Shown here in pieces: positions 27,883 to 36,984 of a stretch of DNA of 64,000 bases; the first letter of the stretch is position 1, and every line of letters starts with the position of its first letter. The notes beneath the pieces were generated by a model that was not told the origin of the DNA, searched no databases, and saw nothing but the letters and a program-made list of their open reading frames with translations. Source of the DNA: Chloroflexota bacterium (GTDB lineage Bacteria; Chloroflexota; Anaerolineae; Anaerolineales; Villigracilaceae). Position numbers and translations under genes: made by a program. The DNA lies in the NCBI GenBank assembly GCA_021787595.1, contig JAJYLQ010000014.1, forward strand, positions 50,528 to 114,527, written 5' to 3'.

Positions 27883-28368
27883 TCAGGTCTCACCAGCCAG
27901 CGTGCGTACCGCTTGATATAAATCCTCATGCAGCCGGAATCCCCGTGCCAGCAACTCATCAAGTAAAGGTGTGACGCTTGAAACCAGCCCTCGCTTTTTC
28001 GCCAGGATCAATGTGCCAAGCGTACCGGTTTTGTTCAAACCACGCGCCTCCGCGATTCTTCGCCCTCGCGCTTCGTCAATAAGCAGTAATTCGGCTTTCA
28101 GTTCGATTGCCAAGACTATCGCCTCGCTCTCGCCGCGATCCAATCGTTCTCTCAGGATTTGAACCGCGGTCAAATCGCGCACAGCTTTCACTTTTATCCA
28201 TCCAGCAACCGCGACTTCCTTTGCGCCAGGCCGCATCTCTTGAGAGACCACAACCTCTTCGCGAACCGCAGGAGGAATGTGTATCTGCCCATACAAACTC
28301 TTCAGCAAGTCGAAATGACCGACCTCTGCCAGCGCGATCAATGGCCCGGCGTTCGCTACCACGATCAT
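27883..28368 (-). CDS. DUF3368 PIN-like toxin
   Basis: A 161-residue protein. PIN-fold signature: MIVVANAGPLIALAEVGHFD at the N-terminus, where the usual first Asp of PIN nucleases is replaced by Asn (VANAGP), then LDRGESEAIVLAIE with the conserved acidic pair, then LLIDEARGRRIAEARGL. Such proteins are predicted RNases. The Asn at the first position may weaken metal binding, but this substitution is also found in the family. Together with the UPF0175 gene 2 bp upstream it forms a complete module. Confidence 0.85.
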   Translation of the reverse strand: MIVVANAGPLIALAEVGHFDLLKSLYGQIHIPPAVREEVVVSQEMRPGAKEVAVAGWIKVKAVRDLTAVQILRERLDRGESEAIVLAIELKAELLLIDEARGRRIAEARGLNKTGTLGTLILAKKRGLVSSVTPLLDELLARGFRLHEDLYQAVRTLAGET

Positions 28369-28370
28369 GG

Positions 28371-28649
28371 TTATTTTTTCCTGAAGATTTGCTCGACCCG
28401 GCTTACATCCGCCTTGAGTTCTTCCGCTGTTTCGGTAAAATATGAAATCCCATGCTGCGATAGCAAGCGAATGAACGCCAGTTTGGACATTCCCAACATC
28501 TCCGCGCCTTTGCCGGATGAGAGGCGGCTCTCACGAAATAGCTCTAATGCTATCAACTCGCGGAGTCGAGGTTCCAAATGCTCTGACGGAACATCGAGTA
28601 ATCCCAACAGGTCGCGCGGCAATTCGATCGGTACTGTCATGGTATCCAT
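28371..28649 (-). CDS. UPF0175 antitoxin-like protein
   Basis: A 92-residue protein with MTVPIELPRDLLGLLDVPSE and helix region RESRLSSGKGAEMLGMSKLA, then FIRLLSQHGI, matching UPF0175. GAAGGAGAAAG sits upstream of the start; MTVPIEL (28640) is an alternative start. It is paired with the DUF3368 gene at 27883. Confidence 0.8.
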   Translation of the reverse strand: MDTMTVPIELPRDLLGLLDVPSEHLEPRLRELIALELFRESRLSSGKGAEMLGMSKLAFIRLLSQHGISYFTETAEELKADVSRVEQIFRKK

Positions 28650-28734
28650 AATATACTTTCTCCTTCTTCAATTATACCCCGCGTAACCATGAGCAGTAAG
28701 CAGTGATCGGTGGGCGGTAATGTATAATCTGTGC

Positions 28735-28868
28735 ATGGATGTTCGCCGGATTGTTTTCAGCCAACATGCTTTCACACGTATGTTCGAACGCAGGATATCA
28801 TCGTTACGGTCTATTGGCCCGAACCCGATCTATGGAGCGCCGACTTTAGAAGCCGGAGGAAGAAATGA
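28735..28868 (+). pseudogene. Remnant of a DUF4258 toxin gene with an internal deletion
   Basis: The first 20 codons read MDVRRIVFSQHAFTRMFERR, the conserved start of DUF4258 proteins. In the next frame the last codons before the YgiT gene read IIVTVYWPEPDLWSADFRSR, then RKK and a stop overlapping the YgiT start (ATGA). That is the typical DUF4258 C-terminus. The middle ~35 codons are missing and the frame is shifted, so the toxin is inactive. Confidence 0.7.
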
Positions 28869-29098
28869 AATGCCTGATCTGTAAACATGGAGAAACCCAC
28901 CCCGGTCTGGCGGTGGTAACTTTACAACGAGACGAGCGCACGCTGGTGATCAAGGGCGTACCGGCGGAGATCTGCGAAAACTGCGGGGAATATTATCTTT
29001 CGGATGAAGTGGCTGAACGTCTTTACGCGCAAGCCGAACAATCTTTGCAGCGCGGGGCGGAAGTGGAAATCGGACACTTTGCCATGAGCGGCGCATAG
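28865..29098 (+). CDS. YgiT-type zinc finger protein (antitoxin-like)
   Basis: A 77-residue protein with two CxxC zinc ligands: CLICKHGETHPG at the start and CENCGEYYLSDEVAERLY in the middle. This is the MqsA/YgiT N-terminal zinc domain, often paired with DUF4258 toxins. A ribosome site GGAGGAAG precedes the ATG. Its toxin partner immediately upstream is a deletion remnant, so the antitoxin is orphaned. It is on the opposite strand to the surrounding polysaccharide genes. Confidence 0.85.
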   Translation: MKCLICKHGETHPGLAVVTLQRDERTLVIKGVPAEICENCGEYYLSDEVAERLYAQAEQSLQRGAEVEIGHFAMSGA

Positions 29099-29141
29099 TT
29101 CCGTCATCAGTGACCAATAAAAGATAGGCAGGACACTTCAA

Positions 29142-30179
29142 TTATTCAGAAACATTTTGCCATTGAGGTACCTTGCCAACTTTGTCGTTCCATCGATTCC
29201 TGAACATGACCAGCCCGACCAGAAAACCAAAGCCATAGCTCAGGTGTAGAATGACAAACACTATCGGTAACAGCGGCAGGTATTTCCAGCCCCTTTTGGC
29301 TGATGTGATGACGGATGCAGAGAGATTGGCAATTAGATAGAGCAAGGGAACAAGAAGACCCAAAAGATGGATCACTGGCAATAGGGCAACTAGAACTGAA
29401 ACGAGCAGGGCCAATACAAAAGCAGGCGGAACGAATTGGCGCAGGCTCATTTGGCGCGGATGCTTTTGAAGGACGCGCACTTTCCAATATCCGTATTGGT
29501 AATATTGACGCCACAGACTTTTTATTGAAGTGCGGCTGAAATATGTGGAATGAATATCTTCGGCCAGTAATATCTTGCTCCCCATTTCACGGATGCGATA
29601 GTTATATTCGTCGTCCTGATTGCGTACCAGTTCTTCATCATACAAGCCGACACGTTCAATGATGTTACGAGTGTATGCAGGGAAAGGAACGGTATCTACC
29701 AACTTAGTTTCACCAGACACGGTTCGAAAGGCGGAATTTCCAACACCAAACGGCGAACTCATCCCAATGGCGATTGCCTTTGCCACGCTCGTCTCACCGA
29801 TGGACTCCATTGAGCCACCGACACCAGCCACGCCATCATTTTGAATGTGCTCCATGCATTTACGCACGTAGTCCGGCGCAATCATGCAATGTCCATCCAC
29901 ACGGATGATGATCTCACCTTTGGCCTGTCGCAAGGCAATATTCATCCCGGTTGGAACGATTTTGCCGGGGTTATCGAGCAAATACAGGTTCGAATGTTTT
30001 TGCTGCCGCAGGTCCCAAACGATCTGGCGCGTGCCATCATCGGAGATTCCATCCACTACCAGAACCTCCATGCAATCAGCAGGGTAATCCTGCGCCAATA
30101 CCCGGCCCAGCGTATTGGCAATCACACGTGCCTCATTTCGTATCGGCATGATGACAGTGACAAAGGGTGTTTCTCTCAT
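29142..30179 (-). CDS. Glycosyltransferase family 2, ExoA-like, with C-terminal membrane helices
   Basis: A 345-residue protein. GT2 domain: VTVIMPIRNEARVIANTL, VVDGISDDGT, then IRVDGHCMI as the metal-binding DxD-like motif, and RNQDDEYNYRI containing the catalytic acid. Four hydrophobic segments fill residues about 250-325. This layout resembles ExoA-type transferases that extend lipid-linked oligosaccharide. It follows the CapK-like gene after a 158-bp gap in which I see nothing. Confidence 0.88.
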   Translation of the reverse strand: MRETPFVTVIMPIRNEARVIANTLGRVLAQDYPADCMEVLVVDGISDDGTRQIVWDLRQQKHSNLYLLDNPGKIVPTGMNIALRQAKGEIIIRVDGHCMIAPDYVRKCMEHIQNDGVAGVGGSMESIGETSVAKAIAIGMSSPFGVGNSAFRTVSGETKLVDTVPFPAYTRNIIERVGLYDEELVRNQDDEYNYRIREMGSKILLAEDIHSTYFSRTSIKSLWRQYYQYGYWKVRVLQKHPRQMSLRQFVPPAFVLALLVSVLVALLPVIHLLGLLVPLLYLIANLSASVITSAKRGWKYLPLLPIVFVILHLSYGFGFLVGLVMFRNRWNDKVGKVPQWQNVSE

Positions 30180-30337
30180 GTTAGTTCCATCCCCTAAAAA
30201 CAGTTTTCAAATCATCAATACCCGCCTGAATCAGGCAGCTATGGAATTGCGATTCGCAACAATTTACTTTTGATCGAATGGAATTACAGAAAACGAATCT
30301 TTGGAGAAACAAACGGATTATTCACAAATAAGTCAAT

Positions 30338-31711
30338 TTACTTGTTCAAGTGCGAAACTACTGCCTGAAATTTTCCCGCGTTTGTTCTAGGAATTTCCGC
30401 CACAGGCTCAACGACTACCCTAACATCGCCAAGCCGTTGTTGGATACGATGCACAATATCATTGGTATCATCGGTGCTGAAGCCATCTGTAGGAACAACC
30501 TTCACATGGATTCGATCAAGTGCTTCCTGTATAATTTGTCCCTCGCAAACATGAGGTTGGTTGACAAAGATGCCATGAAAACGTACCATCTGCCTGCCAT
30601 CAGGCCCAATCACAACATCCTCAATACGGCCAATCACTTCTTTTAAGACAGGCATCTGCCTTCCACATGGACATGGCTCTGAATCCCACATGGCCACATC
30701 ACCTAATCTAAACCGAATCAATGGTTGATACTCACGCATGAGCGATGTAACTACAACTTCGCCAGCTTCCTCAGGAATACAGGGAGAGCCGTCTGGACGA
30801 AGTATTTCCACTATGGCAACATCAGGGCTGACATGCAAGCGACCGTGCTCACACTCACTCGCAAAGATTGCATTTTCAACTGTGCTGTATTCTTCATAGA
30901 CTCTGCATCCGTAGGCACGCTCCATGATAGTGCGCATTTCTGGCGTTAGCTTTTCGCTGGTGGTGATAATCGCTCTGAGATTCGGAGCAGGAATATTCCT
31001 CTCAAGCATAAATCGGGCCAACAAATAAAACGAGACAGCGTAACCAGTCCCCCACTGTATATTGTGTCGATGCAAAGCATCTACATATTGTTGAGCAGTA
31101 TTTGGCTTAAGATGAAAGGCTGAAAAATAAACCTGTCGCTCAACGGCATTGAATCTATGGTAGGGACCCTTGCTCTGCGGATTTGGCTCCACCATGCGTC
31201 CAGAAAATGTGGCGCGAGGCATAGAAAAGGAAACACCCGCCCAACGCGCCGAACGGATTTCGCGCAAAGCCAGTGATTTGCGCAATTCAGGGATAGTGAA
31301 ATAACTAGAGATGGGAGTTCCGGTGGAACCGCTCGTGAGAAAAACCTGCGGACGAGAAGGATGCATATCATCCCGCAAAAAAGCTTTTGGGTTGGCACGG
31401 ATCGGGTCTTTTTCCAATAACGGCAGTGCACTCAAGTCTCCATTCAATGCTGCTCGTTTTTGGGACTCTGTCCAGTGTTCGCGATAATAAGGGACATAAT
31501 CCACTGAAGAGGCTAGTAATTTTGTTAGATGTTTTACCTGCCATTCCCGCCATTCCTCTTGTGAGAATTTCTCGCGTCCTTCATACTCACGGACAAATTG
31601 AGAATAGCCGGGACCGAAACGCAACTGCCGCCAATACAAGCCATAGGCTGTTACAGCCGCGTGTTGTGCCCAGACGGGCAATATTGCGTATAACGGATCA
31701 AATGCGCCCAT
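30338..31711 (-). CDS. CapK/PaaK-like adenylate-forming enzyme
   Basis: A 457-residue member of the phenylacetate-CoA ligase-like group that is common in capsule loci. The AMP-binding loop is FLTSGSTGTPISS near residue 125. Further motifs are YSTVENAIFASECEHG and RFRLGDVAMWDSEPCPCGR with a CPCG zinc-like site, then IGRIEDVVIGPDGRQM. The acid it activates is unknown; it may add an acyl or amino-acid group to the glycan. It lies 9 bp from a GT4 gene. Confidence 0.85.
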   Translation of the reverse strand: MGAFDPLYAILPVWAQHAAVTAYGLYWRQLRFGPGYSQFVREYEGREKFSQEEWREWQVKHLTKLLASSVDYVPYYREHWTESQKRAALNGDLSALPLLEKDPIRANPKAFLRDDMHPSRPQVFLTSGSTGTPISSYFTIPELRKSLALREIRSARWAGVSFSMPRATFSGRMVEPNPQSKGPYHRFNAVERQVYFSAFHLKPNTAQQYVDALHRHNIQWGTGYAVSFYLLARFMLERNIPAPNLRAIITTSEKLTPEMRTIMERAYGCRVYEEYSTVENAIFASECEHGRLHVSPDVAIVEILRPDGSPCIPEEAGEVVVTSLMREYQPLIRFRLGDVAMWDSEPCPCGRQMPVLKEVIGRIEDVVIGPDGRQMVRFHGIFVNQPHVCEGQIIQEALDRIHVKVVPTDGFSTDDTNDIVHRIQQRLGDVRVVVEPVAEIPRTNAGKFQAVVSHLNK

Positions 31712-31720
31712 AAGCCTAAA

Positions 31721-32773
31721 TCAATTCGCAGTTCTCAGACTAGCAACTTCTGAAAATAATTTTTCCCACTGGGGCAAAACCACAGACCAATCGAATTGTT
31801 CAGCTTTGCGGCGGGCATTACCGGAAAGTCGTTCAGCCAAATCAGGTTCCGTTAGAATACGTTTGACCGCGACAACCATTGCATCAACGTCGTCCGCGGG
31901 AACCAGAAGTGAATCCTCTTGATCTTCCAAGAGATAAGGTATCCCACCTACATTCGTGCTTATAACACATAAGCCGCTAGCCATCGCCTCAATCACACTG
32001 ACTGGTGTGTTGTCAATATTCGCAGTATTTATGAATATATCTCCTAGTTCCAGCATCTTTGGCACATGGGACTTCGGAATACCCTTTACGATCTTGATGC
32101 TTTGTTGCAAGCCAAATGCTTCGATTCGCTTTTGCGTTTCATATAGAGCACCATCGCCTTTGTCCGGACCGATCATAGTCACCACAATTCCCGGAAAAAC
32201 CTTACGCAGTTCTGCCATAATTGAAGGAACCATCTGCGGATTATAGATATTATGAAAGGCGCGCAACCATATTAGATGTGGTTCTGGTTTTGAACGCAAT
32301 CGAAACGGATAAGATCTTACTTCTATTGGATTGGGGATCAGATGAATGTCGCGCCTATATACAAACATCTCTTTTATTAAATAACTCGAAGGAGCTATAG
32401 CAATCGGCGCGCTGGAAAGCAATCTCTTCACGCGTTTCGGCCACCGACAGGCAAAAACAGGAAGGTTGCCACCATGCAAAGCAACTATATACGGCTTTTG
32501 TATTTTGTTTAGAATCCAGCACACAGATTCCGCCCAAATAAAAGCCAAACCGCTGTACACCTCGACATAAGCTACTTGATATTTCTTTCTATGGAGCCAA
32601 GCTGTGAAAAGCATATCGAGAAACCGTAATGGGCGAAAACGTTGGCGAGAAGCAGATACAACTGAAAACCCCTTTCCCTGCAATCGATCTGCTAATTCTT
32701 CGCCTACAGAGCGACTTCCGTTTTTGGATGAAAGAAAGTTGCCTACTAACAAAAAAGTTGACGGCAATGACAT
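31721..32773 (-). CDS. Glycosyltransferase family 4
   Basis: A 350-residue GT-B enzyme. The N-terminal domain includes YVEVYSGLAFIWAESVCW. The donor-binding C-terminal domain has the GT4 pattern NTANIDNTPVSVIEAMASGL, then CVISTNVGGIPYLL with the Glu-x7-Glu region. It is 2 bp from the acetyltransferase gene. Donor and acceptor are unknown. Confidence 0.9.
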   Translation of the reverse strand: MSLPSTFLLVGNFLSSKNGSRSVGEELADRLQGKGFSVVSASRQRFRPLRFLDMLFTAWLHRKKYQVAYVEVYSGLAFIWAESVCWILNKIQKPYIVALHGGNLPVFACRWPKRVKRLLSSAPIAIAPSSYLIKEMFVYRRDIHLIPNPIEVRSYPFRLRSKPEPHLIWLRAFHNIYNPQMVPSIMAELRKVFPGIVVTMIGPDKGDGALYETQKRIEAFGLQQSIKIVKGIPKSHVPKMLELGDIFINTANIDNTPVSVIEAMASGLCVISTNVGGIPYLLEDQEDSLLVPADDVDAMVVAVKRILTEPDLAERLSGNARRKAEQFDWSVVLPQWEKLFSEVASLRTAN

Positions 32774-32775
32774 CT

Positions 32776-33315
32776 CTACAATGCCGTTAATTTTTCAATT
32801 CCGGCTGGAAAAATCTCCGGATGGGACTTTATTAGTTGAATTCTTTTTTCAACCAATTCAGCAACAGTACAAATGACTTTTGCCGGATTTCCAGAAACAA
32901 CGCTATCTGACGGCACATCGCGTGTCACAACAGATCCGGCGCCCACAATAGAACCTTTTCCTATTTTGACTCCCATAAGGATAATTGCATGATAGCCTAT
33001 AAAGCAATCATCTTCGATGGTCACAATTTGGGAAGGAGACGGTTCCCCGTATTTCAGCCCTAGCATTTTATTTGTGGAAGCATCATGTGCAATCACTGCA
33101 CAGCCAGTCAAAACACAATTATTTCCTATTTGAATTAACCCATTAGTATCGCTCAAGACCACATCACGATAGACACATGTCCCAGTCCCAATTTTCACCC
33201 CCTGTTTTCTCCATAATTCAGCCACAAGATATGGGTCGGGCGACACTTTTGATATAAGGCTCAATAAAATATTTCTTACTCGCCTAATCATTGTTCTCAT
33301 AAAATATCGATCCAC
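32776..33315 (-). CDS. Left-handed beta-helix O- or N-acetyltransferase
   Basis: A 179-residue hexapeptide-repeat acyltransferase. Repeats run from about residue 45 (IGTGTCVYRDVVLS) through the catalytic-His region VIAHDASTNK to IGKGSIVGAGSVVTRDVPSD and the closing SGNPAKVI. It probably acetylates a sugar of the polymer or a nucleotide-sugar precursor. Confidence 0.87.
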   Translation of the reverse strand: MDRYFMRTMIRRVRNILLSLISKVSPDPYLVAELWRKQGVKIGTGTCVYRDVVLSDTNGLIQIGNNCVLTGCAVIAHDASTNKMLGLKYGEPSPSQIVTIEDDCFIGYHAIILMGVKIGKGSIVGAGSVVTRDVPSDSVVSGNPAKVICTVAELVEKRIQLIKSHPEIFPAGIEKLTAL

Positions 33316-33318
33316 TAT

Positions 33319-34512
33319 TTATACAAGAGGAACATTCAAATCTTTGCCAACTTGTTTCAACATACGTTTAGTTTCAGTTTCGAGACTCGACCGTCTTGCA
33401 GTTTCCAGACCATTTGTTGCTAACGAACAATACAAATCTCCATTTTGAATAATCTTCTCTATTGCATCTACCATTACCACAGGATCACCTGGAGAAACCA
33501 AAATACCATCTTCACCATTATGAATAGCCTTAGGAATTCCACCAACCGTTGTTGTAACTACAGGCAGGCCTGCCGCTTGCGCCTCCAAAAGCACCCGCGG
33601 AATTCCTTCCATGAAAGTAGGCAATACAAACAAGTCAGAGTCCCTATAATATTGCTGCAACTCATACCAAGATTTCTTACCATGTAAAATGAGATGAGTA
33701 GAAATTGAGAGCTCAGTTGCTCGAGCTAACATTCGCTTTAATTCTTGTTTTCCCGCCTCACCTTCAGGTTCGCCAACATAATTCCATTCCACATTATGTC
33801 CCATCTCCCTTAAGTGATATAGAATGTCAGGAATTAAAGAGCTACCTTTGCGAGCTGAAATAACTGCTACGGTTAAAATACGAATTGGGTTATGTAGTGC
33901 CGCTATTTTTTTATCAACGTTTATGTCCTTCAAACTAATCGTACTACTCCTCATTAAGTAAACATGGTTATTATCGTGATGAAATTTTTCAAATAACACC
34001 TCCCCATTGGTAAATGTCACGCTCTTCCTAATCATATAGGCCATCAATTTATCTTGAATAACCGAATCTGTATTAACAATTTTTTGTTGGAGGAGGCGGT
34101 AATTTGACATATTGTTATATGAGAAGAATTCGCCCACAACAACAAAAAATATTTTTTTTCTAAACAATTTGGCGGAGAGAAATGCCAAGAAACCTAAGTG
34201 TGTTGGTATTCGCACATTCAAGATATCCCACGAGGCGGCTGATCGAAGCATCTTCAAGCAGTACACAGGAAAATGGAACCAAAACGATTGTATATTGTGA
34301 TAGTGCGGTAAGGGACTCAGTCTTATGTTAGAGGATTCTAACGAATATTGGATAGAATCACCTTTCCCCATTCCCGGTACAACGAGAACAATTTCAGAAA
34401 AATATGGTGCAAGAGAATCTACATATCTTCCAACGGCCGCATGACTTGTGACAACGATCCCTTTTTCAACCCAAAACGGTGTGTGGTAAACGAAAGTAAG
34501 ATTATTTGACAT
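33319..34512 (-). CDS. Glycosyltransferase family 4
   Basis: About 397 residues. I used ATG 34512 (MSNNLTFVYHTPFW). ATG 34527 or a TTG at 34554 would add 5 or 14 residues. The C-terminal GT4 domain reads LFVLPTFMEGIPRVLLEAQA, then AGLPVVTTTVGGIPKAIHNG. It belongs to the tightly packed run of transferases. Base composition here is more A/T-rich than in the housekeeping genes, as is usual for O-antigen-like clusters. Confidence 0.88.
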   Translation of the reverse strand: MSNNLTFVYHTPFWVEKGIVVTSHAAVGRYVDSLAPYFSEIVLVVPGMGKGDSIQYSLESSNIRLSPLPHYHNIQSFWFHFPVYCLKMLRSAASWDILNVRIPTHLGFLAFLSAKLFRKKIFFVVVGEFFSYNNMSNYRLLQQKIVNTDSVIQDKLMAYMIRKSVTFTNGEVLFEKFHHDNNHVYLMRSSTISLKDINVDKKIAALHNPIRILTVAVISARKGSSLIPDILYHLREMGHNVEWNYVGEPEGEAGKQELKRMLARATELSISTHLILHGKKSWYELQQYYRDSDLFVLPTFMEGIPRVLLEAQAAGLPVVTTTVGGIPKAIHNGEDGILVSPGDPVVMVDAIEKIIQNGDLYCSLATNGLETARRSSLETETKRMLKQVGKDLNVPLV

Positions 34513-34554
34513 CAGGTTCCAATCCATATAGAAAGGCAAGTACCAAGGACGCAA

Positions 34555-35922
34555 TCAATTGCTATCAAGAGCTAGGCGAGCAGAAGCTAATGCTAATCCA
34601 GCATGCGCCCAAGCAAAAGAATACATCAGATCAATAAATAGAAGATGGATAGAAATTCCTAAGACACCTAGTGCAAATCCAAAAGCCAAAATAGTAGTAG
34701 GGTTACGCACCTTTCGGATGGCTTTCCATGAAAGTAGCACCGGTAGTAGGAAGACCGCCGCTGCCACTGCGGTGCCAACAATTCCTTGTTCAGCGAGGAG
34801 AATTAGCCAAGAATTAAATGCGCCTGGCAAGAGCGATTCTTTGCCGAAATATGTAAGAAATTCAGGTTTCAAACGAACATAGGCATCAGGTCCCCATCCG
34901 AAAACCGGTCGCGCATAGAACATCCGCAAACCAGCATCACGAGCCACTAACCGAATCAAATCATCCGAACTTACAGGAGCATAAGTAGTAGCCCCGACAA
35001 AGGCCTTTACGGTTACTTCGGTCTGTGCCAAATTGGTGCTAATAACATTAGCGAACAGGAACAAGCCCATTAAAAAGACCCCAATCGCTCCCGCAACCAA
35101 TATCACGCGCTCGCGCCACCGTGCCTGCAATACCAAAACCAGTGCCATGACAATCCAAACCAACCAACCAGCGCGCGTCTGATAAAAAAGGCCATGATAA
35201 ATCATTGAAAACAGAGCCAACCAAGCAAAGATGCGCCAGAAGCGTGAAACAAATTTTTTTTGTAACATTATGACGGTTACTAATGCTATAGCTACAGGTG
35301 AATGAAAGACAAATACAGCCCCGTTGAGGCCCAAGTTAGGCAGGTGTAAGGCGATACGCAACGGAGCCAATTCATCACGCCAGATGGATAAAATAAAACC
35401 TAGAACCAGAATTAGACGAGCGATCAACCAGAGCTGTTCAGTGGAACGTACCAAGACCATCGCCACATACAATACTATCCAATAGGATATTAGATTGGGC
35501 GCCACGCGAATCGAATCGTCAAACGAATCACTAAACAAAACAGAAAGTAGAAATACAATTGCCAATGCTGCCAGCAAAGCAGCTTGCCAGCGCGCCAAAC
35601 GAAGGAATGGGTCTTGACGTTGAAGATTCAACGCGCCTAAAAACAGGCCGAATGCCAGAATCGATGTAATCGAAATTTCCAGGGAGCCAAAGGGTATGTT
35701 AGGCAATAATGGATAATAGAGTGCAGCTAACAATAGGAAGAAACCTTCGCGCGGGCGTATTACCACAAATACCATCGCAATTACGCCTACTACTAGCGTA
35801 AGCGAAAAAGGCGGCAAATACACCATAGCCAATCCTCCCCCAACAGCGACGAGTGCCACAATAATTCCAATGCTTATTTTGGATGGCGAATAACTATTTA
35901 GCGAAATCACCTTGATTTCCAA
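34555..35922 (-). CDS. O-antigen ligase/polymerase-like membrane protein
   Basis: A 455-residue protein with about eleven transmembrane segments and a large periplasmic-type loop (residues about 300-375). It has QTRAGWLVWIVMAL, the Arg-containing signature of the Wzy_C/O-antigen ligase family, and FGWGPDAYVRLKPEFLTYF followed by NSWLILLAEQGIVG in the loop. It either polymerises repeat units or ligates polymer to a lipid. The start overlaps the preceding nucleotidyltransferase gene by 29 nt. Confidence 0.82.
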   Translation of the reverse strand: MEIKVISLNSYSPSKISIGIIVALVAVGGGLAMVYLPPFSLTLVVGVIAMVFVVIRPREGFFLLLAALYYPLLPNIPFGSLEISITSILAFGLFLGALNLQRQDPFLRLARWQAALLAALAIVFLLSVLFSDSFDDSIRVAPNLISYWIVLYVAMVLVRSTEQLWLIARLILVLGFILSIWRDELAPLRIALHLPNLGLNGAVFVFHSPVAIALVTVIMLQKKFVSRFWRIFAWLALFSMIYHGLFYQTRAGWLVWIVMALVLVLQARWRERVILVAGAIGVFLMGLFLFANVISTNLAQTEVTVKAFVGATTYAPVSSDDLIRLVARDAGLRMFYARPVFGWGPDAYVRLKPEFLTYFGKESLLPGAFNSWLILLAEQGIVGTAVAAAVFLLPVLLSWKAIRKVRNPTTILAFGFALGVLGISIHLLFIDLMYSFAWAHAGLALASARLALDSN

Positions 35923-36625
35923 CGAAATTTTTGAAGTTACTTAGAGCCTCTGGCGTTCCCATATCCCACATCTCACTTGCTTGAGACAATTTCACCTGCC
36001 ACCCATATTGAATATATTTCTGATAGACCGGAATTACATAATATTCTCCGCGAGTCTTTTCTTGATTTGCGATCATTTCATCTGCCACAGATACAAATTC
36101 GTGTCCGTTCGAAAAATAATACAAGCCTGTACTAGCATGATTGGAAATGCGGACTTTCTCGGCAACTTCAACTACATTTCCGTTTTCATCGGTACGTGCA
36201 AAGCTCCAGCGGTCTCCGGCCATATCTGCTACAGAGATAATGCCACGCGTTTCGGGTGAACGATTTTTAATATCAGAAGCCAGTGACGATACAATGTAAG
36301 TATCTGAACTTGCAACAAGCAAGTCCTCATCATTATCTATAAACTTTCGCGCGGCTAAAACAGTACACAACTGGCCCTCAGTCACATTGGGCAGCAAAAC
36401 TATTTTGGCGTCTCTCGCAATATCACATATTATCCTTGATACATTATGAATCTCGTGCTCGCGCAAGGCAATCACAATCACTTGTGAATGCGAAATTTCC
36501 CACAGGCTTTGGATTGCCCAATAGAGCATGGGTTTGCCTGCGATGGGAATTAAGGGTTTAGGAACCTTATAATCTGTACCGGCAAAACGCGATCCGCGTC
36601 CTGCCATCGCCACAACCAAATTCAT
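35894..36625 (-). CDS. Sugar (or polyol) phosphate nucleotidyltransferase
   Basis: A 243-residue NTP_transferase with MAGRGSRFAGTDYKVPKPLI as the nucleotide-binding start, VASSDTYIV as the Mg site, and GEYYVIPVYQKYIQYG near the C-terminus. It overlaps the HAD gene by 4 nt (ATGA). Together with the HAD phosphatase and the nucleotidyltransferase-kinase fusion it forms a small activation pathway for an unknown substituent. Confidence 0.85.
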   Translation of the reverse strand: MNLVVAMAGRGSRFAGTDYKVPKPLIPIAGKPMLYWAIQSLWEISHSQVIVIALREHEIHNVSRIICDIARDAKIVLLPNVTEGQLCTVLAARKFIDNDEDLLVASSDTYIVSSLASDIKNRSPETRGIISVADMAGDRWSFARTDENGNVVEVAEKVRISNHASTGLYYFSNGHEFVSVADEMIANQEKTRGEYYVIPVYQKYIQYGWQVKLSQASEMWDMGTPEALSNFKNFVGNQGDFAK

Positions 36626-36984
36626 CGGCTATGTGCTTCCTTCTGGAGCTGAACTTCCGTTACATCGTCCCATGATGTAAAACGTAAAGCCCGGTCATCG
36701 ATATACACTTCGGCATTCGGCTTACCGAAATAAATTTCATCATATTCCACATTATGTCTTTCCAGCCAGTCAAGTGTCACTTTACCAACATTTTTCATTA
36801 CTTTACCAAGATTACTGTCGCACGTTGCCATATTACGTGCAGTAAGAATAATAATGTAATGCCCCGCAGCGCGCAGAGCGGATATACGCTCTATAGCCCC
36901 CGGTAACGGTTCTAGGTCAGAGTAGGATTGATGGGTTTGTTTGATCGGGCATATTGTTCCGTCCAAGTCAATGGCAATCCGCAT
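36622..36984 (-). CDS. HAD-family capsule-biosynthesis phosphatase
   Basis: A 120-residue small HAD protein: motif I DLDGTICPI at residues 6-14, motif II ILTARN, and motif IV in VYIDDRALRF. This size matches BcbF-type capsule phosphatases. It overlaps the 3' end of the nucleotidyltransferase-kinase fusion by 73 nt on the same strand in another frame, which is unusually long. The ATG at 36984 is required because motif I follows at once. Confidence 0.83.
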   Translation of the reverse strand: MRIAIDLDGTICPIKQTHQSYSDLEPLPGAIERISALRAAGHYIIILTARNMATCDSNLGKVMKNVGKVTLDWLERHNVEYDEIYFGKPNAEVYIDDRALRFTSWDDVTEVQLQKEAHSR